Shown here: positions 16,680 to 25,234 of the stretch, piece after piece
Position numbering within the stretch: the first letter of the stretch is position 1
Layout of the letters: each line of letters begins with the position of its first letter
DNA from: Candidatus Undinarchaeales archaeon
GTDB lineage: Archaea; SpSt-1190; JASMDC01
Length of the DNA stretch: 62,794 bases
Assembly: GCA_030753015.1 (NCBI GenBank)
Contig: JASMDC010000022.1
Coordinates: 1 to 62,794, forward strand
Direction of reading: 5' to 3'
Made by a program: the position numbers and the translations under genes
Notes under the pieces: model-generated
Told to the model about the DNA's origin: nothing
Database searches by the model: none
The model's input: only the letters and a program-made list of their open reading frames with translations

Positions 16680-17324
16680 TCACTTGAGGTCCATTTCATT
16701 GGCGAACTTGTCCGTGAACGCAAAGATCCCCAGGTCCGAGACCTCACGTACGAGCTCGCGCTCCACCAGATGACGGATGAGGAGCTGGGAGTCCATCTCG
16801 TCGATCGAGCATGCCTCTGCGATGTCCTCGGCTGTGAACCGGGATGGGTACACTGCTGCAAGCTTTGATTTGATCTCCTTGGTGACGGCAAGGCCATGCG
16901 GAGTGATCTCATCGATGCGATAGTTGTCCTCCAGTTCCGTGAGGGCTGCTTTTCCTGCATCTGTGATGTTTAGCGCGCTGTTCTTGCCCTCGACGATAAG
17001 CTCGAATCCCACGAGCTTCGTGAGGTTCTCACGTGCGTCATCGAGGTGACGGTTAGCGAGGCTAAGGCCATCAAGCACCTTCCCCCGTGTAGCCGGACCG
17101 TTTGCCACCTGCTGGAGGAGCATCACATCGATAAGCGTGAAGTCGTAGTCCTCGGTGGCGAACACGGGATCCTTGAGGAACGTGTCAGCATCCGTAGGTT
17201 CCACAGTGATGACCACGGGCCCTATGTAGTCACAGTTCTCGCACTTGTAAAGGAATCCACATTCAAAGGCGACGTAGGGTTTCACGTCCGCAACGCCGCA
17301 TGTGGGACACAGCATCGCCCGCAT
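16680..17324 (-). CDS. Zinc-ribbon plus winged-helix regulatory protein
   Basis: Protein of 214 residues beginning with a zinc ribbon (CPTCG then CENCDYIG; Cys about 6, 9, 28, 31), followed by two segments that look like winged helices: about 65-130 (DVMLLQQVANGPATRGKVLDGLS) and about 135-214 (ITPHGLAVTKEIKSKL). The arrangement suggests a transcription or RNA-associated factor, but I do not recognise a named family. The ATG at 17324 is placed 26-27 nt downstream of a minus-strand ATTAAAAA box, so it is probably leaderless. It is divergent from the coiled-coil gene at 17388 with a shared promoter region. Confidence 0.65.
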   Translation of the reverse strand: MRAMLCPTCGVADVKPYVAFECGFLYKCENCDYIGPVVITVEPTDADTFLKDPVFATEDYDFTLIDVMLLQQVANGPATRGKVLDGLSLANRHLDDARENLTKLVGFELIVEGKNSALNITDAGKAALTELEDNYRIDEITPHGLAVTKEIKSKLAAVYPSRFTAEDIAEACSIDEMDSQLLIRHLVERELVREVSDLGIFAFTDKFANEMDLK

Positions 17325-17347
17325 AGGCCCTCCCTCGTGCGGTTGTC

Positions 17348-17355
17348 TTTTTAAT
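17348..17355 (-). promoter_or_regulatory. TATA box of the zinc-ribbon regulator
   Basis: ATTAAAAA on the minus strand, centred about 27 nt before ATG 17324. The same AT-rich patch may also serve the plus-strand gene starting at GTG 17388. Confidence 0.5.
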
Positions 17356-17387
17356 GTTTTCCACCCAAGTGGGAGCCGGGTGCTTAC

Positions 17388-18050
17388 GTGCCGGACACTG
17401 CTATCGAGAACAAGGTCAAGGAACTGGACAGGAAGTGCACGGAGTTCGCTCGACTCTTCCGGGCCTTGGGCAAGTTCAGCGAAAAGGAGCGCGACATCCT
17501 TCTAAAGGCCATCGCCGAGGAGGAACGGCTCCGTGACTCAGTGGAGTCACTCAAGGTGCTAGAGGTACGCGTGGCGAAGCTGGAGAAGATCATCAACCGG
17601 CTCCCGACACCCAAGGTGAACCGCGACATTCTCGACAAGATGGACTCCCTGCACAAGCGCCTGCGCTCGTTCGAGACAGAGTTGTCGGCCCTGGCTGGGG
17701 CCAGCGATGTGAAGGGGGCGACCGCTGTGAACCTCGACGAGCTCGACGCTTCACTGGAGAAGAAGATGGATACACGGGTCATGGACATCGCTGGTCGGAT
17801 CAGCGCCCTTGAGAACGCCGTCGTCGAGAAGGGTAGCCCTCTCGAAGCGCGGATGGGCAAGCTCGAGACCCTCGTGGACACGCTCGTCGACATCGTCCAG
17901 GCCAAGGGGCCTGTAACGATGGAAGGGATCCCTGAGGTCGAGTCGCCTCGGAAAGAGGCGCCTATTGGAGAGCCCGCTGATTGGAAGGACACGCTCCTCT
18001 CAGCGCATAACCAGCTCGCGCTTGCCCTGAAGACCATTAAGAACGAGTGA
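17388..18050 (+). CDS. Coiled-coil protein of unknown function
   Basis: Protein of 220 residues, almost entirely helical with heptad-like Leu/Ile/Val spacing and abundant Lys and Glu (for example about 45-80 and 120-165), and a Pro-rich break near 185-200 before a last helix. No signal peptide, membrane segment or enzyme motif. A cytoplasmic structural or scaffolding role is likely. The start is GTG at 17388. It ends 7 bases from the convergent prs gene. No recognised family. Confidence 0.6.
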   Translation: MPDTAIENKVKELDRKCTEFARLFRALGKFSEKERDILLKAIAEEERLRDSVESLKVLEVRVAKLEKIINRLPTPKVNRDILDKMDSLHKRLRSFETELSALAGASDVKGATAVNLDELDASLEKKMDTRVMDIAGRISALENAVVEKGSPLEARMGKLETLVDTLVDIVQAKGPVTMEGIPEVESPRKEAPIGEPADWKDTLLSAHNQLALALKTIKNE

Positions 18051-18057
18051 GCACAGC

Positions 18058-18915
18058 TCACTCCTGCAGTGCCTGCGCTATCAGTGACGCTACTGACACT
18101 GTCGCATAGGGGCCAGGGATCGTGTCGCTGCATACAAGTTCGTCGGCACCTGCAGCAAGGATGCGGGCATCGGCACCCTCCACGAATACACCATGCGTGC
18201 ATGCAGCCACGATACGCTGTGCCCCCTGCTCGCGCATGATCCGGACTGCTTCTATCATCGTACCGCCCGTGCTCACCATGTCGTCGAACACGATTACGTC
18301 CCGCCCCTCGACCGCGAGCTTCTCATCATCGATGGAAATATCCCGGTCCCCTGTACGCGTCTTTGACAGGGCTATCGCGTCTCCGGAGGCTTTCCGGACA
18401 AGATTGGCCGACCCCTGGTCCGGGCAGATGATAAGTGGTTTCTTGAGCGTGGACGAGATCCGCTCCACCATGAGCGGTGCAGCGCATAATGACGTACAGG
18501 ACAGTCCTTGGGAGGAGAAGTCCCCGGGAGTGCGGTGGAAATGCGGGTCCACGAGCACGAGACGGTCGATGGGATAGGTGGCGAGGATGCGGAGCACGGC
18601 CAGGGCGCTGGCCGCCTCACCGGTCTTGAACGCCTTGTCCTGCCGGCCGTACCCGAAGTACGGGATGACGAGGGTCGCGGACCGTCCCTGCTCACGGAGC
18701 ACGTCCAAAGTGAAGAAGAGCTCCATGAGCCTTACTTCCTGGGGCGCCGCGGTTGACTGGACCAGTGCCAAGGATCCCTCAGGTACGCGGGGTACCCAGA
18801 GCAGGCGCTCGCCGTCCGGGAACGTGCGTGCCATGACCTCCTGGACAGGTACTCCAAGCCCCAGCCCGACCTTTCTAGCGACCTCGATACCGCTGGGACC
18901 GGCTAGGATGTGCAT
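18058..18915 (-). CDS. prs: Ribose-phosphate pyrophosphokinase (PRPP synthetase)
   Basis: Makes phosphoribosyl pyrophosphate from ribose 5-phosphate and ATP, feeding purine, pyrimidine, histidine and tryptophan synthesis. At 285 residues it has the compact archaeal length. Landmarks are YFGYGRQDK (ATP and ribose phosphate loop), LVDPHFHR, a SKTRTGDR flexible-loop region and the PRPP-binding VIVFDDMVSTGGTM. The start is moved to ATG 18915 (MHILAGPSG) because a TTTTTAAA box at 18938-18945 lies 26-27 nt upstream and because the family begins there; in-frame codons up to 18984 add unrelated residues. Confidence 0.93.
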   Translation of the reverse strand: MHILAGPSGIEVARKVGLGLGVPVQEVMARTFPDGERLLWVPRVPEGSLALVQSTAAPQEVRLMELFFTLDVLREQGRSATLVIPYFGYGRQDKAFKTGEAASALAVLRILATYPIDRLVLVDPHFHRTPGDFSSQGLSCTSLCAAPLMVERISSTLKKPLIICPDQGSANLVRKASGDAIALSKTRTGDRDISIDDEKLAVEGRDVIVFDDMVSTGGTMIEAVRIMREQGAQRIVAACTHGVFVEGADARILAAGADELVCSDTIPGPYATVSVASLIAQALQE

Positions 18916-18937
18916 GCTATCCGGAAGGAAGGCCACG

Positions 18938-18945
18938 TTTTTAAA
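18938..18945 (-). promoter_or_regulatory. TATA box of prs
   Basis: AT-rich box centred 26-27 nt before ATG 18915, predicting a leaderless prs transcript. Confidence 0.5.
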
Positions 18946-19171
18946 CCATGCGAAGGTTGATTGATGGATCAGGTATCGTGTCACTACTAAACACGGATGA
19001 GGGCCGCGGCACGGCTTTTTTACTATTCTTTCAATATTATTTTTTTAAGTCTAAAATAACTTGATTAGGTATTCATAAAAGTGCCGTCGTCTACCGGAAT
19101 AATGCTTATTAAAAGGGAGCGCCGCGTTGACGAAAAGTATAAATAATCTTTTGCCCACTGTACGCGACTGG

Positions 19172-19645
19172 ATGATTGACGCATCCATGGAACCCGAAGG
19201 GGACAGGGAACGGAACGAGTTGTTCGACCCTCCCGAGGAGCACTTCTTCTCCGCGAGGTATGATAATCTCCCGTTGGACGACGTGCACGACACCCGGGAA
19301 TCGAAGTACGCCAAGGGCGCCGGTAATTCCGGGCAGTCCTACCGCCCGGGAGGATCTGGTCTCCCCGGGGAGGACATCTCCATTCTATTCAGTGCTTACA
19401 ACGGCTCAAGGAACGTGGAGAGTCGGGGCCGTATGTTCAGGGTGGATGATGGCCAGGGCGGCAAGTACCACTCCATGCAGGTCGTGTGTGCTTTCCTCCG
19501 GTACAAGCTCGATCCCGAGATGCAGCGGAAGATGCCCGGGCTCGACATCCACTTCAGGCCGGACGGAGGGGGCACAGCTTACGACATCAAGTCCCAGTAC
19601 CACCGGAAGAACGAAGAAGAAGAGGACTTCGGCTACGCGTGGTAG
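19172..19645 (+). CDS. Hypothetical hydrophilic protein
   Basis: Unrecognised soluble protein of 157 residues, rich in Asp, Glu, Arg, Gly and Tyr. Two modest features stand out: a Gly-rich stretch GAGNSGQSYRPGGSGLPG near residues 50-67 and an acidic tail ending EEEEDFGYAW. ATG 19172 is about 30 nt downstream of a TATAAATA box (19138-19145); ATG 19187 is an alternative and a TTG at 19127 is unlikely. The preceding intergenic region (18985-19137) is strikingly T- and A-rich with runs of six or more T and may contain terminators of the flanking genes. Confidence 0.5.
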   Translation: MIDASMEPEGDRERNELFDPPEEHFFSARYDNLPLDDVHDTRESKYAKGAGNSGQSYRPGGSGLPGEDISILFSAYNGSRNVESRGRMFRVDDGQGGKYHSMQVVCAFLRYKLDPEMQRKMPGLDIHFRPDGGGTAYDIKSQYHRKNEEEEDFGYAW

Positions 19646-19724
19646 TCCTGGCCGCGACGCGGCCGACCGTTCAAGATTTAAAGGCTAGTCCCCTGACCGT
19701 TTCAACGGACGGGAGGTCCATACA

Positions 19725-20576
19725 ATGCTCCCAAATCTTCAGCACTACACCGTTGCGCAGAGCGTTCGCGAGGCCGTGCTCCTCCTCACAAGAAACGAGG
19801 GGGCGCGCATCATCGCCGGAGGGACCGTCATTGCACGGTCCTCAAGTCCGAGGATCACCCAGCTCGTCGACATCACCAAGGCGGGCATGGACTATATCGC
19901 GGAGGACGATACAGGAGTGCGCATCGGTGCAACCGTCACCTTCTCCGCGGCCCGGGAGAGCCCCATCCTGCGGAAGGTAGGATCGGGCATCATTGCACAG
20001 GCGGCCGATCATTTCTCTTCGGCGATCGTACGTAACATGGCTACCATCGGCGGTGACATGCTCTCACCGTACAACTGGGCCGACATACCGCCCATCCTCC
20101 TCGTCCTCGACGCCAAACTGCGTTTCATGGGTGCGCGAGAGCTCATCGTGCCTGTCGAACGGTACACTGAGATGCGCAAGGAGCTGGGGCTCGACTTCAT
20201 GCTCCTCACAGACATTATCATCGAGCGAGAACCGGCCGACCGGTGTGGCGTGTTCCTCAAGTTCGGGCGCACGAAGTCGGACATAGGTATCGTCACCATC
20301 GCGGCCACAGCGAACGTCGAGGGCAAGAAGCTCTCCACTGTCCGCCTAGCCGTTGCGGGGGTGACGAGCCAGGCCATTCGGCTTCCGTCAGCGGAAGCTG
20401 CAGCCGAGGGAAAGGCGGTATCGGATGATGTGCTAGTGGCGGCCGCGACGGCTGCCCTCCAGGACGTCACTCCGGCCTCCGACGTCCGCGCCACCAGCGA
20501 GTACCGCGCAGAACTGCTCCAAGTAGCGGTGAAGCGAGCGCTCGCGCAGCTCGCGTCTCAGGAGGGTTCGTCATGA
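19725..20576 (+). CDS. Molybdenum hydroxylase FAD subunit (CoxM/XdhB-like)
   Basis: FAD-binding medium subunit of the xanthine dehydrogenase/CO dehydrogenase family, 283 residues. It shows the AGGT flavin-binding loop (RIIAGGTVIARSS, about 28-40) and the second flavin motif ATIGGDMLSP (about 106-115). It passes electrons from the iron-sulfur subunit to FAD and then to an acceptor. The start codon is preceded by a GGGAGG ribosome binding site, and the next subunit overlaps by four bases (ATGA). The gene order FAD, 2Fe-2S, molybdopterin subunit is standard for the family. Confidence 0.9.
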   Translation: MLPNLQHYTVAQSVREAVLLLTRNEGARIIAGGTVIARSSSPRITQLVDITKAGMDYIAEDDTGVRIGATVTFSAARESPILRKVGSGIIAQAADHFSSAIVRNMATIGGDMLSPYNWADIPPILLVLDAKLRFMGARELIVPVERYTEMRKELGLDFMLLTDIIIEREPADRCGVFLKFGRTKSDIGIVTIAATANVEGKKLSTVRLAVAGVTSQAIRLPSAEAAAEGKAVSDDVLVAAATAALQDVTPASDVRATSEYRAELLQVAVKRALAQLASQEGSS

Positions 20577-21034
20577 GGATGATAGCGACCATCAACGGGG
20601 AAAAGATCGCCTTCGAAGCGGAGGCGCACGAGATGCTCCTCGACGTGCTCCGCAGGGAGGGCTACAAAGGCGTCAAGCGCGGATGCAACACCGGTGACTG
20701 TGGTGCCTGTGCCATCATCATCGACGGCGTCGTCGTCAACTCGTGCATCGTGTTCGCTGCCAGCGTCCAAGGCAAGGAGATCATCACTATCGAGGGCATC
20801 GGGACACCGGACGATCCTCACCCCCTCCAGACGGCCTTCGACGAAGAGGGTGCCATCCAGTGCGGTTTCTGCACCCCGGCCTCCATCATCACGGCGTACG
20901 CGCTCCTCAAGCGCAATCCTAATCCAACCGAGGAGGAGATCCGGGACGCCCTGTCCGGGAACCTCTGCCGCTGCGGCACCTATACCAAGCAGATCAATGC
21001 GATCCAACGGGTCGCCAAGCAGGGAGGTGACTAG
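20573..21034 (+). CDS. Molybdenum hydroxylase 2Fe-2S subunit (CoxS/XdhC-like)
   Basis: Small iron-sulfur subunit, 153 residues. The plant-type ferredoxin cluster is ligated by C38, C43, C46 and C58 (GCNTGDCGAC then SC), and the second, helical-domain cluster by QCGFC near 100 and LCRC near 137. It relays electrons from the molybdenum centre to the FAD subunit. It overlaps the upstream gene by four bases and is followed by the large subunit after a GGAGGTGA ribosome binding site, so the three subunits are coexpressed. Confidence 0.94.
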   Translation: MRMIATINGEKIAFEAEAHEMLLDVLRREGYKGVKRGCNTGDCGACAIIIDGVVVNSCIVFAASVQGKEIITIEGIGTPDDPHPLQTAFDEEGAIQCGFCTPASIITAYALLKRNPNPTEEEIRDALSGNLCRCGTYTKQINAIQRVAKQGGD

Positions 21035-21035
21035 C

Positions 21036-23408
21036 ATGGCAGGCATCTTCCCCGGGGCCACCTCAAACGAGACCGCTATCACAGCGGACGCGAACGACCA
21101 CGGTTTCAAGGTCGTCGGTAAGCGCACGCGCAAGGTGGACGGGCTCGGCCTGGCAACGGGCAAGGCACTGTTCGTGGACGACTGGCCCGTGGAGCGGCCT
21201 CTGGTGGGCCGCATCCTCACAAGCCCCCTCGCCCATGCGAGGATCAAGAGCATCGACACGTCCGCTGCCGAGAAGTTACCCGGCGTGGCGTGCGTGCTGA
21301 CGCACAAGGACGTACCGCGCACACCGCACACCACCGCTGGCCAGGGCTATCCCGAGCCGTCGCCCTACGACACCTACGTGCTCGACACCAAGGTGCGGTT
21401 CGTGGGCGACCGGGTGGCATTCGTTGCTGCCGAGACGGCCGAGATCGCCCAGAAGGCGCTAAAGCTCATCAAGGTCGTTTACGAGGAGCTCCCGGCTATC
21501 CTGGACCACGAGACGGCCATGGACGAGGGACAGCCCGTCATCCATGATGAGGAGGACGCCTCGGGCATCCCCGACGCATCCCGCAACATGGCTGCCGAGG
21601 TGGGTATCGAGGTTGGCGATGTGGAGAATGGCCTCAAGGCGGCCGACAAGGTGTTTGAGGGGACCTGGCGCACCCATTACGCCCAGCACACACCCATCGA
21701 GCCCCACATCTCGATGGCGTACATCGACGAGAACAACCGCATCATCATCGTCACCGCCACCCAGGTGCCGTTCCACGTGCGCCGAATCGTCGGGATGATC
21801 TTTGATATCCCCCTCAAGCGCATCAGGGTCATCAAGCCCCGCATCGGCGGCGGATTCGGTACCAAGCAGGAGATGCTCTTGGAGGACGTCGTTGTCGCCC
21901 TGACGCTCAAGACCGGGCGCCCGGTGAAGGTGGAGTACTCGCGCAAGGAGGAGTTCATATCGTCGCGCACCCGCCACCCCATGACCGTGAAGTTGAGGGC
22001 CGGTGTGAAGAAGGACGGGACGATCACTGCGATCGACATGTACGCGTTGTCCAACACCGGCGCCTACGGCTCCCACGCGCTCACCGTGCTCTCGAACACG
22101 GGCTCCAAGACCCTCCCGCTGTACAAGTGCGAGAACGTGCGGTTCAAGGGACACGCGGTCTACACCAACATGCCCGTGGGCGGTGCGTACCGCGGGTACG
22201 GGGCCACGCAGGGGTATTTCGCCCTTGAGTCGCTCATCGACGAGATGGCCGAGTGGTGCGGCAAGGATCCGCTCGAGTTCCGTCAGATGAACCACATCGA
22301 GGAGGGGGGAACGTCCCCGATCTTCAAGAAGCTCGGCGAGGGCCGCGAGGGCATGGAGCAGAACGTCGAGTCCTCGTCGCTGCCCGAGTGCATCGAGCAG
22401 GGCGCTGCTGCCATCGGCTGGGCTGCCAAGCGGGCCGCTGGCAAGCAGGGCGTCAAGAAGCGCGGCGTGGGGATGTGCATCCTCATGCAGGGCTCGGGTA
22501 TCGCCGGTATCGATATGGGAGCGGCCGCCCTGAAGATGAACGAGGACGGATCGTTCAACCTCTTCATCGGCGCTACGGACATAGGTACAGGCTCGGACAC
22601 CATCCTAGCACAGCTCGCGGCCGAGCGGCTGGGCGTGGAGCTGGAGGACATCCAGGTGCTCAGCTCAGACACGGACCTCACGCCCTTCGACGTGGGGGCG
22701 TACGCCTCGTCGACGACATACATCTCCGGAGGTGCGGTCGTAAAGTGTGCCGACAAGATGAGGGGTAAGATCCTTGAGGTCGCGGGCGACATGCTCGGGG
22801 AGGATCCTCAGACGCTCGACATCGTGGACAAAAAGGTCGTATCGCCGTCGGGCAAGTCCCTCACCCTGGGGGAGGTCGGCCTGCACGCGTGGTTCTATGC
22901 CGAGGACAAGAAGCAGCTGGTCGCAGGAGCCTCGCACGTCTCCATGACCTCGCCGCCACCGTTCACGGCACACTTCGCCGAGGTGGAGGTGGACACCGAG
23001 ACCGGGAAGGTGGAGGTGGTCGATTACGCGGCCGCCACCGACTGCGGTACACCGCTGAATCCCAACCTCGCCGAGGGCCAGGTGGAAGGGTGCATCATGA
23101 ACGGGCTGTCGTTCGCGCTGACCGAAGAGTACGTCTTCAGCAGCAAGGGCGCCATGCTCAATCCGAACTTCTTCGACTACAAGATCTGGACGACGGTGGA
23201 CCAGCCGCCGCTCAAGATCATCCTGTGCCCAACGTACGAGCCGACAGGCCCGTGTGGGGCGAAGTCGGTAGGGGAGATCGGTATCAACGGGCCCATGCCA
23301 GCGATCGCCAACGCCATCTACAACGCGTGCGGGATCAGGCTGTACGAGACGCCGTTCACTCCCGACCGGGTGCTCGCGGCACTGAAGGCGAAAGCGGAAG
23401 AGGAGTAG
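21036..23408 (+). CDS. Molybdenum hydroxylase catalytic subunit (XdhA-like)
   Basis: Molybdopterin-binding large subunit, 790 residues from ATG 21036, which is preceded by GGGAGGTGA. It has the GGGFGTK molybdopterin loop near 272, GGAYRGYGATQ (about 383-393) where CO dehydrogenases carry the CSFR selenocysteine loop, and the catalytic glutamate in KSVGEIG (about E747). The YRGYG form points to a purine, nicotinate or related N-heterocycle hydroxylase rather than CO dehydrogenase. The substrate cannot be read from sequence. No cofactor insertion (XdhC/CoxF-type) or molybdopterin genes are nearby. An in-frame extension upstream to 20694 is merely overlap with the 2Fe-2S gene. Confidence 0.9.
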   Translation: MAGIFPGATSNETAITADANDHGFKVVGKRTRKVDGLGLATGKALFVDDWPVERPLVGRILTSPLAHARIKSIDTSAAEKLPGVACVLTHKDVPRTPHTTAGQGYPEPSPYDTYVLDTKVRFVGDRVAFVAAETAEIAQKALKLIKVVYEELPAILDHETAMDEGQPVIHDEEDASGIPDASRNMAAEVGIEVGDVENGLKAADKVFEGTWRTHYAQHTPIEPHISMAYIDENNRIIIVTATQVPFHVRRIVGMIFDIPLKRIRVIKPRIGGGFGTKQEMLLEDVVVALTLKTGRPVKVEYSRKEEFISSRTRHPMTVKLRAGVKKDGTITAIDMYALSNTGAYGSHALTVLSNTGSKTLPLYKCENVRFKGHAVYTNMPVGGAYRGYGATQGYFALESLIDEMAEWCGKDPLEFRQMNHIEEGGTSPIFKKLGEGREGMEQNVESSSLPECIEQGAAAIGWAAKRAAGKQGVKKRGVGMCILMQGSGIAGIDMGAAALKMNEDGSFNLFIGATDIGTGSDTILAQLAAERLGVELEDIQVLSSDTDLTPFDVGAYASSTTYISGGAVVKCADKMRGKILEVAGDMLGEDPQTLDIVDKKVVSPSGKSLTLGEVGLHAWFYAEDKKQLVAGASHVSMTSPPPFTAHFAEVEVDTETGKVEVVDYAAATDCGTPLNPNLAEGQVEGCIMNGLSFALTEEYVFSSKGAMLNPNFFDYKIWTTVDQPPLKIILCPTYEPTGPCGAKSVGEIGINGPMPAIANAIYNACGIRLYETPFTPDRVLAALKAKAEEE

Positions 23409-23488
23409 GGAGGACACACCGGGCGTCTCATGAGGGGCGCCCGGGAAAAGCCCATTCATTTTTATGCCAGCCACACCATGGTAAGTAC

Positions 23489-24076
23489 ATGATCGAGCTC
23501 CCGTGGTATCTGGAGAACCATCGCGCGTTCCTCGTCCCGCCCCTGGTGCTCGCGCTCCTAATCGCCACCATCGTCCTTGGTGACCTGCTGGGGCCCGGTA
23601 TCAAGGAACAGGCCGAGACGGCTCTTGCTAACAAGCCCCTCGGCCTCATGCTCGCCATTTCAACAGGTCTCTCGGTCTGGGCACTGGCAGAGTACGGCCA
23701 TTTAGCAGCTGTCGTCAAGGAGCTGGGCCCACGGGTGGTCGATGTCGAGCTCGTCGCCTACCTGCGTAGCGCCACCGTCCGCGTCACCACCCTGGACGGC
23801 CGGTCGTTCACCATGCTCTACGACGCCAGCTACAAGGGCATCGGCTACCATTATGCGGTTTGGGTGGCGACTGAAGCGAAGGTATCTCCCGCAGAAAGGG
23901 AGAAGGCAACAGAGGGCATCCGCCACCTGTACGACCTGAGAGTGCTGACCCCTGAGGACGGCAAGCCGCGCCGGATGTCCGCCAGGATCTCCGATGATGG
24001 TAACTTCACGGTCTCGGACGATGTGACACAGAACGTGGTCAAGGCCATAGATATGCTGTATGAGCTGACGCGGTGA
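23489..24076 (+). CDS. Two-helix membrane protein with soluble C-terminal domain
   Basis: Unrecognised protein of 195 residues with two membrane helices (about 13-32 and 48-67) and a soluble alpha/beta C-terminal domain (about 75-195). The first helices read FLVPPLVLALLIATIVLG and a segment around LMLAISTGLSVWALA. An ATTTTTAT box at 23458-23465 lies about 27 nt before ATG 23489, so it is transcribed separately from the molybdenum hydroxylase despite the same strand. A longer in-frame extension upstream overlaps the hydroxylase gene and is not coding. Confidence 0.65.
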   Translation: MIELPWYLENHRAFLVPPLVLALLIATIVLGDLLGPGIKEQAETALANKPLGLMLAISTGLSVWALAEYGHLAAVVKELGPRVVDVELVAYLRSATVRVTTLDGRSFTMLYDASYKGIGYHYAVWVATEAKVSPAEREKATEGIRHLYDLRVLTPEDGKPRRMSARISDDGNFTVSDDVTQNVVKAIDMLYELTR

Positions 24077-24104
24077 CGTCCAGGATCCACATTGAACGAG
24101 CAAA

Positions 24105-24455
24105 TCACTTTATACAGACGATACCGGGTTCGTCGTTCGAGTCAGAGCCGCGGGTGAGGGCCACGGGTTCGGACCCCCCTGCGGGTGACCAGTGAGCGGA
24201 CATGATCTCGCTATCTTCATTGAAATCGACGCGCAGCCACACCCGAGGGATTGAAGAAGAAACCGGTGGTCTCGCTTCGAAGAGCATGGTCCCGGTAGTG
24301 GACCTTCTCGAAGCCCACGCAGTCGGTCCTCATATAGGTCGATGGATTGAGTATGCCCATGGCGTACAGCGCGGCGCCCCCGATGACATGATGACCAAGA
24401 GCCAGCCATAGCTCATCAGGAACTCAAGTGTCGCTTGTGCGTGCTGCTTGACCAC
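24105..24455 (-). pseudogene. Frameshifted type IV pilin-like gene
   Basis: From GTG 24455 the frame reads MVKQHAQATLEFLMSYGW, a textbook archaeal class III signal peptide with glutamine at the mature +1 position, glutamate at +5 and a YGW hydrophobic helix. It shifts after LLVIM. One missing base near 24388 would restore VIGGAALYAMGILNPSTYM and a continuing pilin body down to TGFFFNPS. One extra base near 24245 then returns it to the original frame, giving VWLRVDFNEDSE and a stop at 24105. So two compensating indels about 140 bases apart break an otherwise complete pilin of about 115 residues. It is either decaying or contains two assembly errors. It lies directly downstream of a second pilin-like gene. 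Confidence 0.65.
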
Positions 24456-24500
24456 CCACAACCCACTTACCTTCTTTTCATGGCCCGTACGGACATCGAC

Positions 24501-24695
24501 CTATCCCACAGTGTACAGCGCGACCGCTGCCATGACCACGACCAGGACGAGCCAACCGTAGCACAGGAGGAAGTCGAGAGCGGTCTGGGCCTTCCTCGAC
24601 CGGGCGAAGCGGTGGAGAGGCCCCTTCCACCATGTCCCGGGTGTAACGGGGGACACGGGATCCTGTCGCTGGACCATGGAATAGAAGGAGGTCAT
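24501..24695 (-). CDS. Short type IV pilin-like protein
   Basis: Protein of 64 residues with a class III prepilin signature: SRKAQTALDFLLCYGW followed by a hydrophobic helix ending ALYTVG, where it stops. Cleavage would be expected before the Gln (about residue 36). The stop falls at the point where the neighbouring pilin continues into its globular body, so this is either a minimal helix-only pilin, as found in some archaea, or a truncated copy. The start has a GGAGGT ribosome binding site 9 bases upstream. A minus-strand TATA-like TTTTATAT lies at about 24805-24812, implying a leader of about 85 nt. Probably an operon with the frameshifted pilin. Confidence 0.6.
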   Translation of the reverse strand: MTSFYSMVQRQDPVSPVTPGTWWKGPLHRFARSRKAQTALDFLLCYGWLVLVVVMAAVALYTVG

Positions 24696-24869
24696 GCCAC
24701 TTCGACCTCCCGCACCCTATCTGTACGTCTACATGCTCGCGACGCCATTGATCTCACGTTCCAGCAGTATCTCTTCCTCTCCTCTAGATCGATGTACGTC
24801 CCTATATAAAACACTTGCTTGTAACCACCATGAAACGGTTGCGCAACTGTCTTCGGAAAGCGTCCGAGT

Positions 24870-25199
24870 CTAGCGTTTTATGTCTGCGGGACCTAGATAC
24901 TTGTACAGATCCCCTGCTGCGGCCCCAATAATACTCAGGGTGAGCACCGGACCTGCTATGAGCTGGACTGGCAACGATAGCTCAACGCCCAGGAGGAATG
25001 AGAGCGCTCCGATGGGGATGAAGAACAGGAACTCGGCGGTGCCGAAGAGCAGCATGGGCATGCCGGTGCACTCATCGAAACCTCCGTCCACAGCCTGAGG
25101 ATGACATGTGGCCAGCAGGCTGGTAAGTGAGAAGGCGAAGCCGAGCAGCACTCCCAAGGCGAGGCCCTTCCTTGTCGGTGACCAGCGTTCCCACGACAT
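24870..25199 (-). CDS. Small three-helix membrane protein
   Basis: Unrecognised membrane protein of 109 residues with three hydrophobic helices (about 14-30, 48-70 and 76-95) and a short polar extracytoplasmic loop containing two cysteines (TCHPQ and DECTG) that could form a disulfide. The ATG at 25199 follows a GGGAAGGT sequence. A minus-strand TATA-like box (ATTAAAAC near 25237) lies further upstream. It follows the DedA-like gene with 35 bases between them and may be cotranscribed. Confidence 0.6.
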   Translation of the reverse strand: MSWERWSPTRKGLALGVLLGFAFSLTSLLATCHPQAVDGGFDECTGMPMLLFGTAEFLFFIPIGALSFLLGVELSLPVQLIAGPVLTLSIIGAAAGDLYKYLGPADIKR

Positions 25200-25234
25200 G
25201 GATACCTTCCCGTTGTATGAAGGACGTCCATGTT

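Noticed and set aside
21459..22295. A 278-codon minus-strand frame inside the molybdenum hydroxylase gene
   Set aside because: Antisense to a conserved catalytic subunit, with no family motif.
24128..24140. GTTCGAGTC resembling a tRNA T-loop
   Set aside because: No acceptor, D or anticodon stems surround it; it lies inside the broken pilin gene.
24830..24931. A 33-codon plus-strand ORF about 23 nt after a perfect TATATAAAA
   Set aside because: The promoter spacing is attractive, but the ORF overlaps the end of the gene at 24870 in antisense and has no recognisable feature; the AT-rich box reads equally well on the minus strand for the pilin-like gene.
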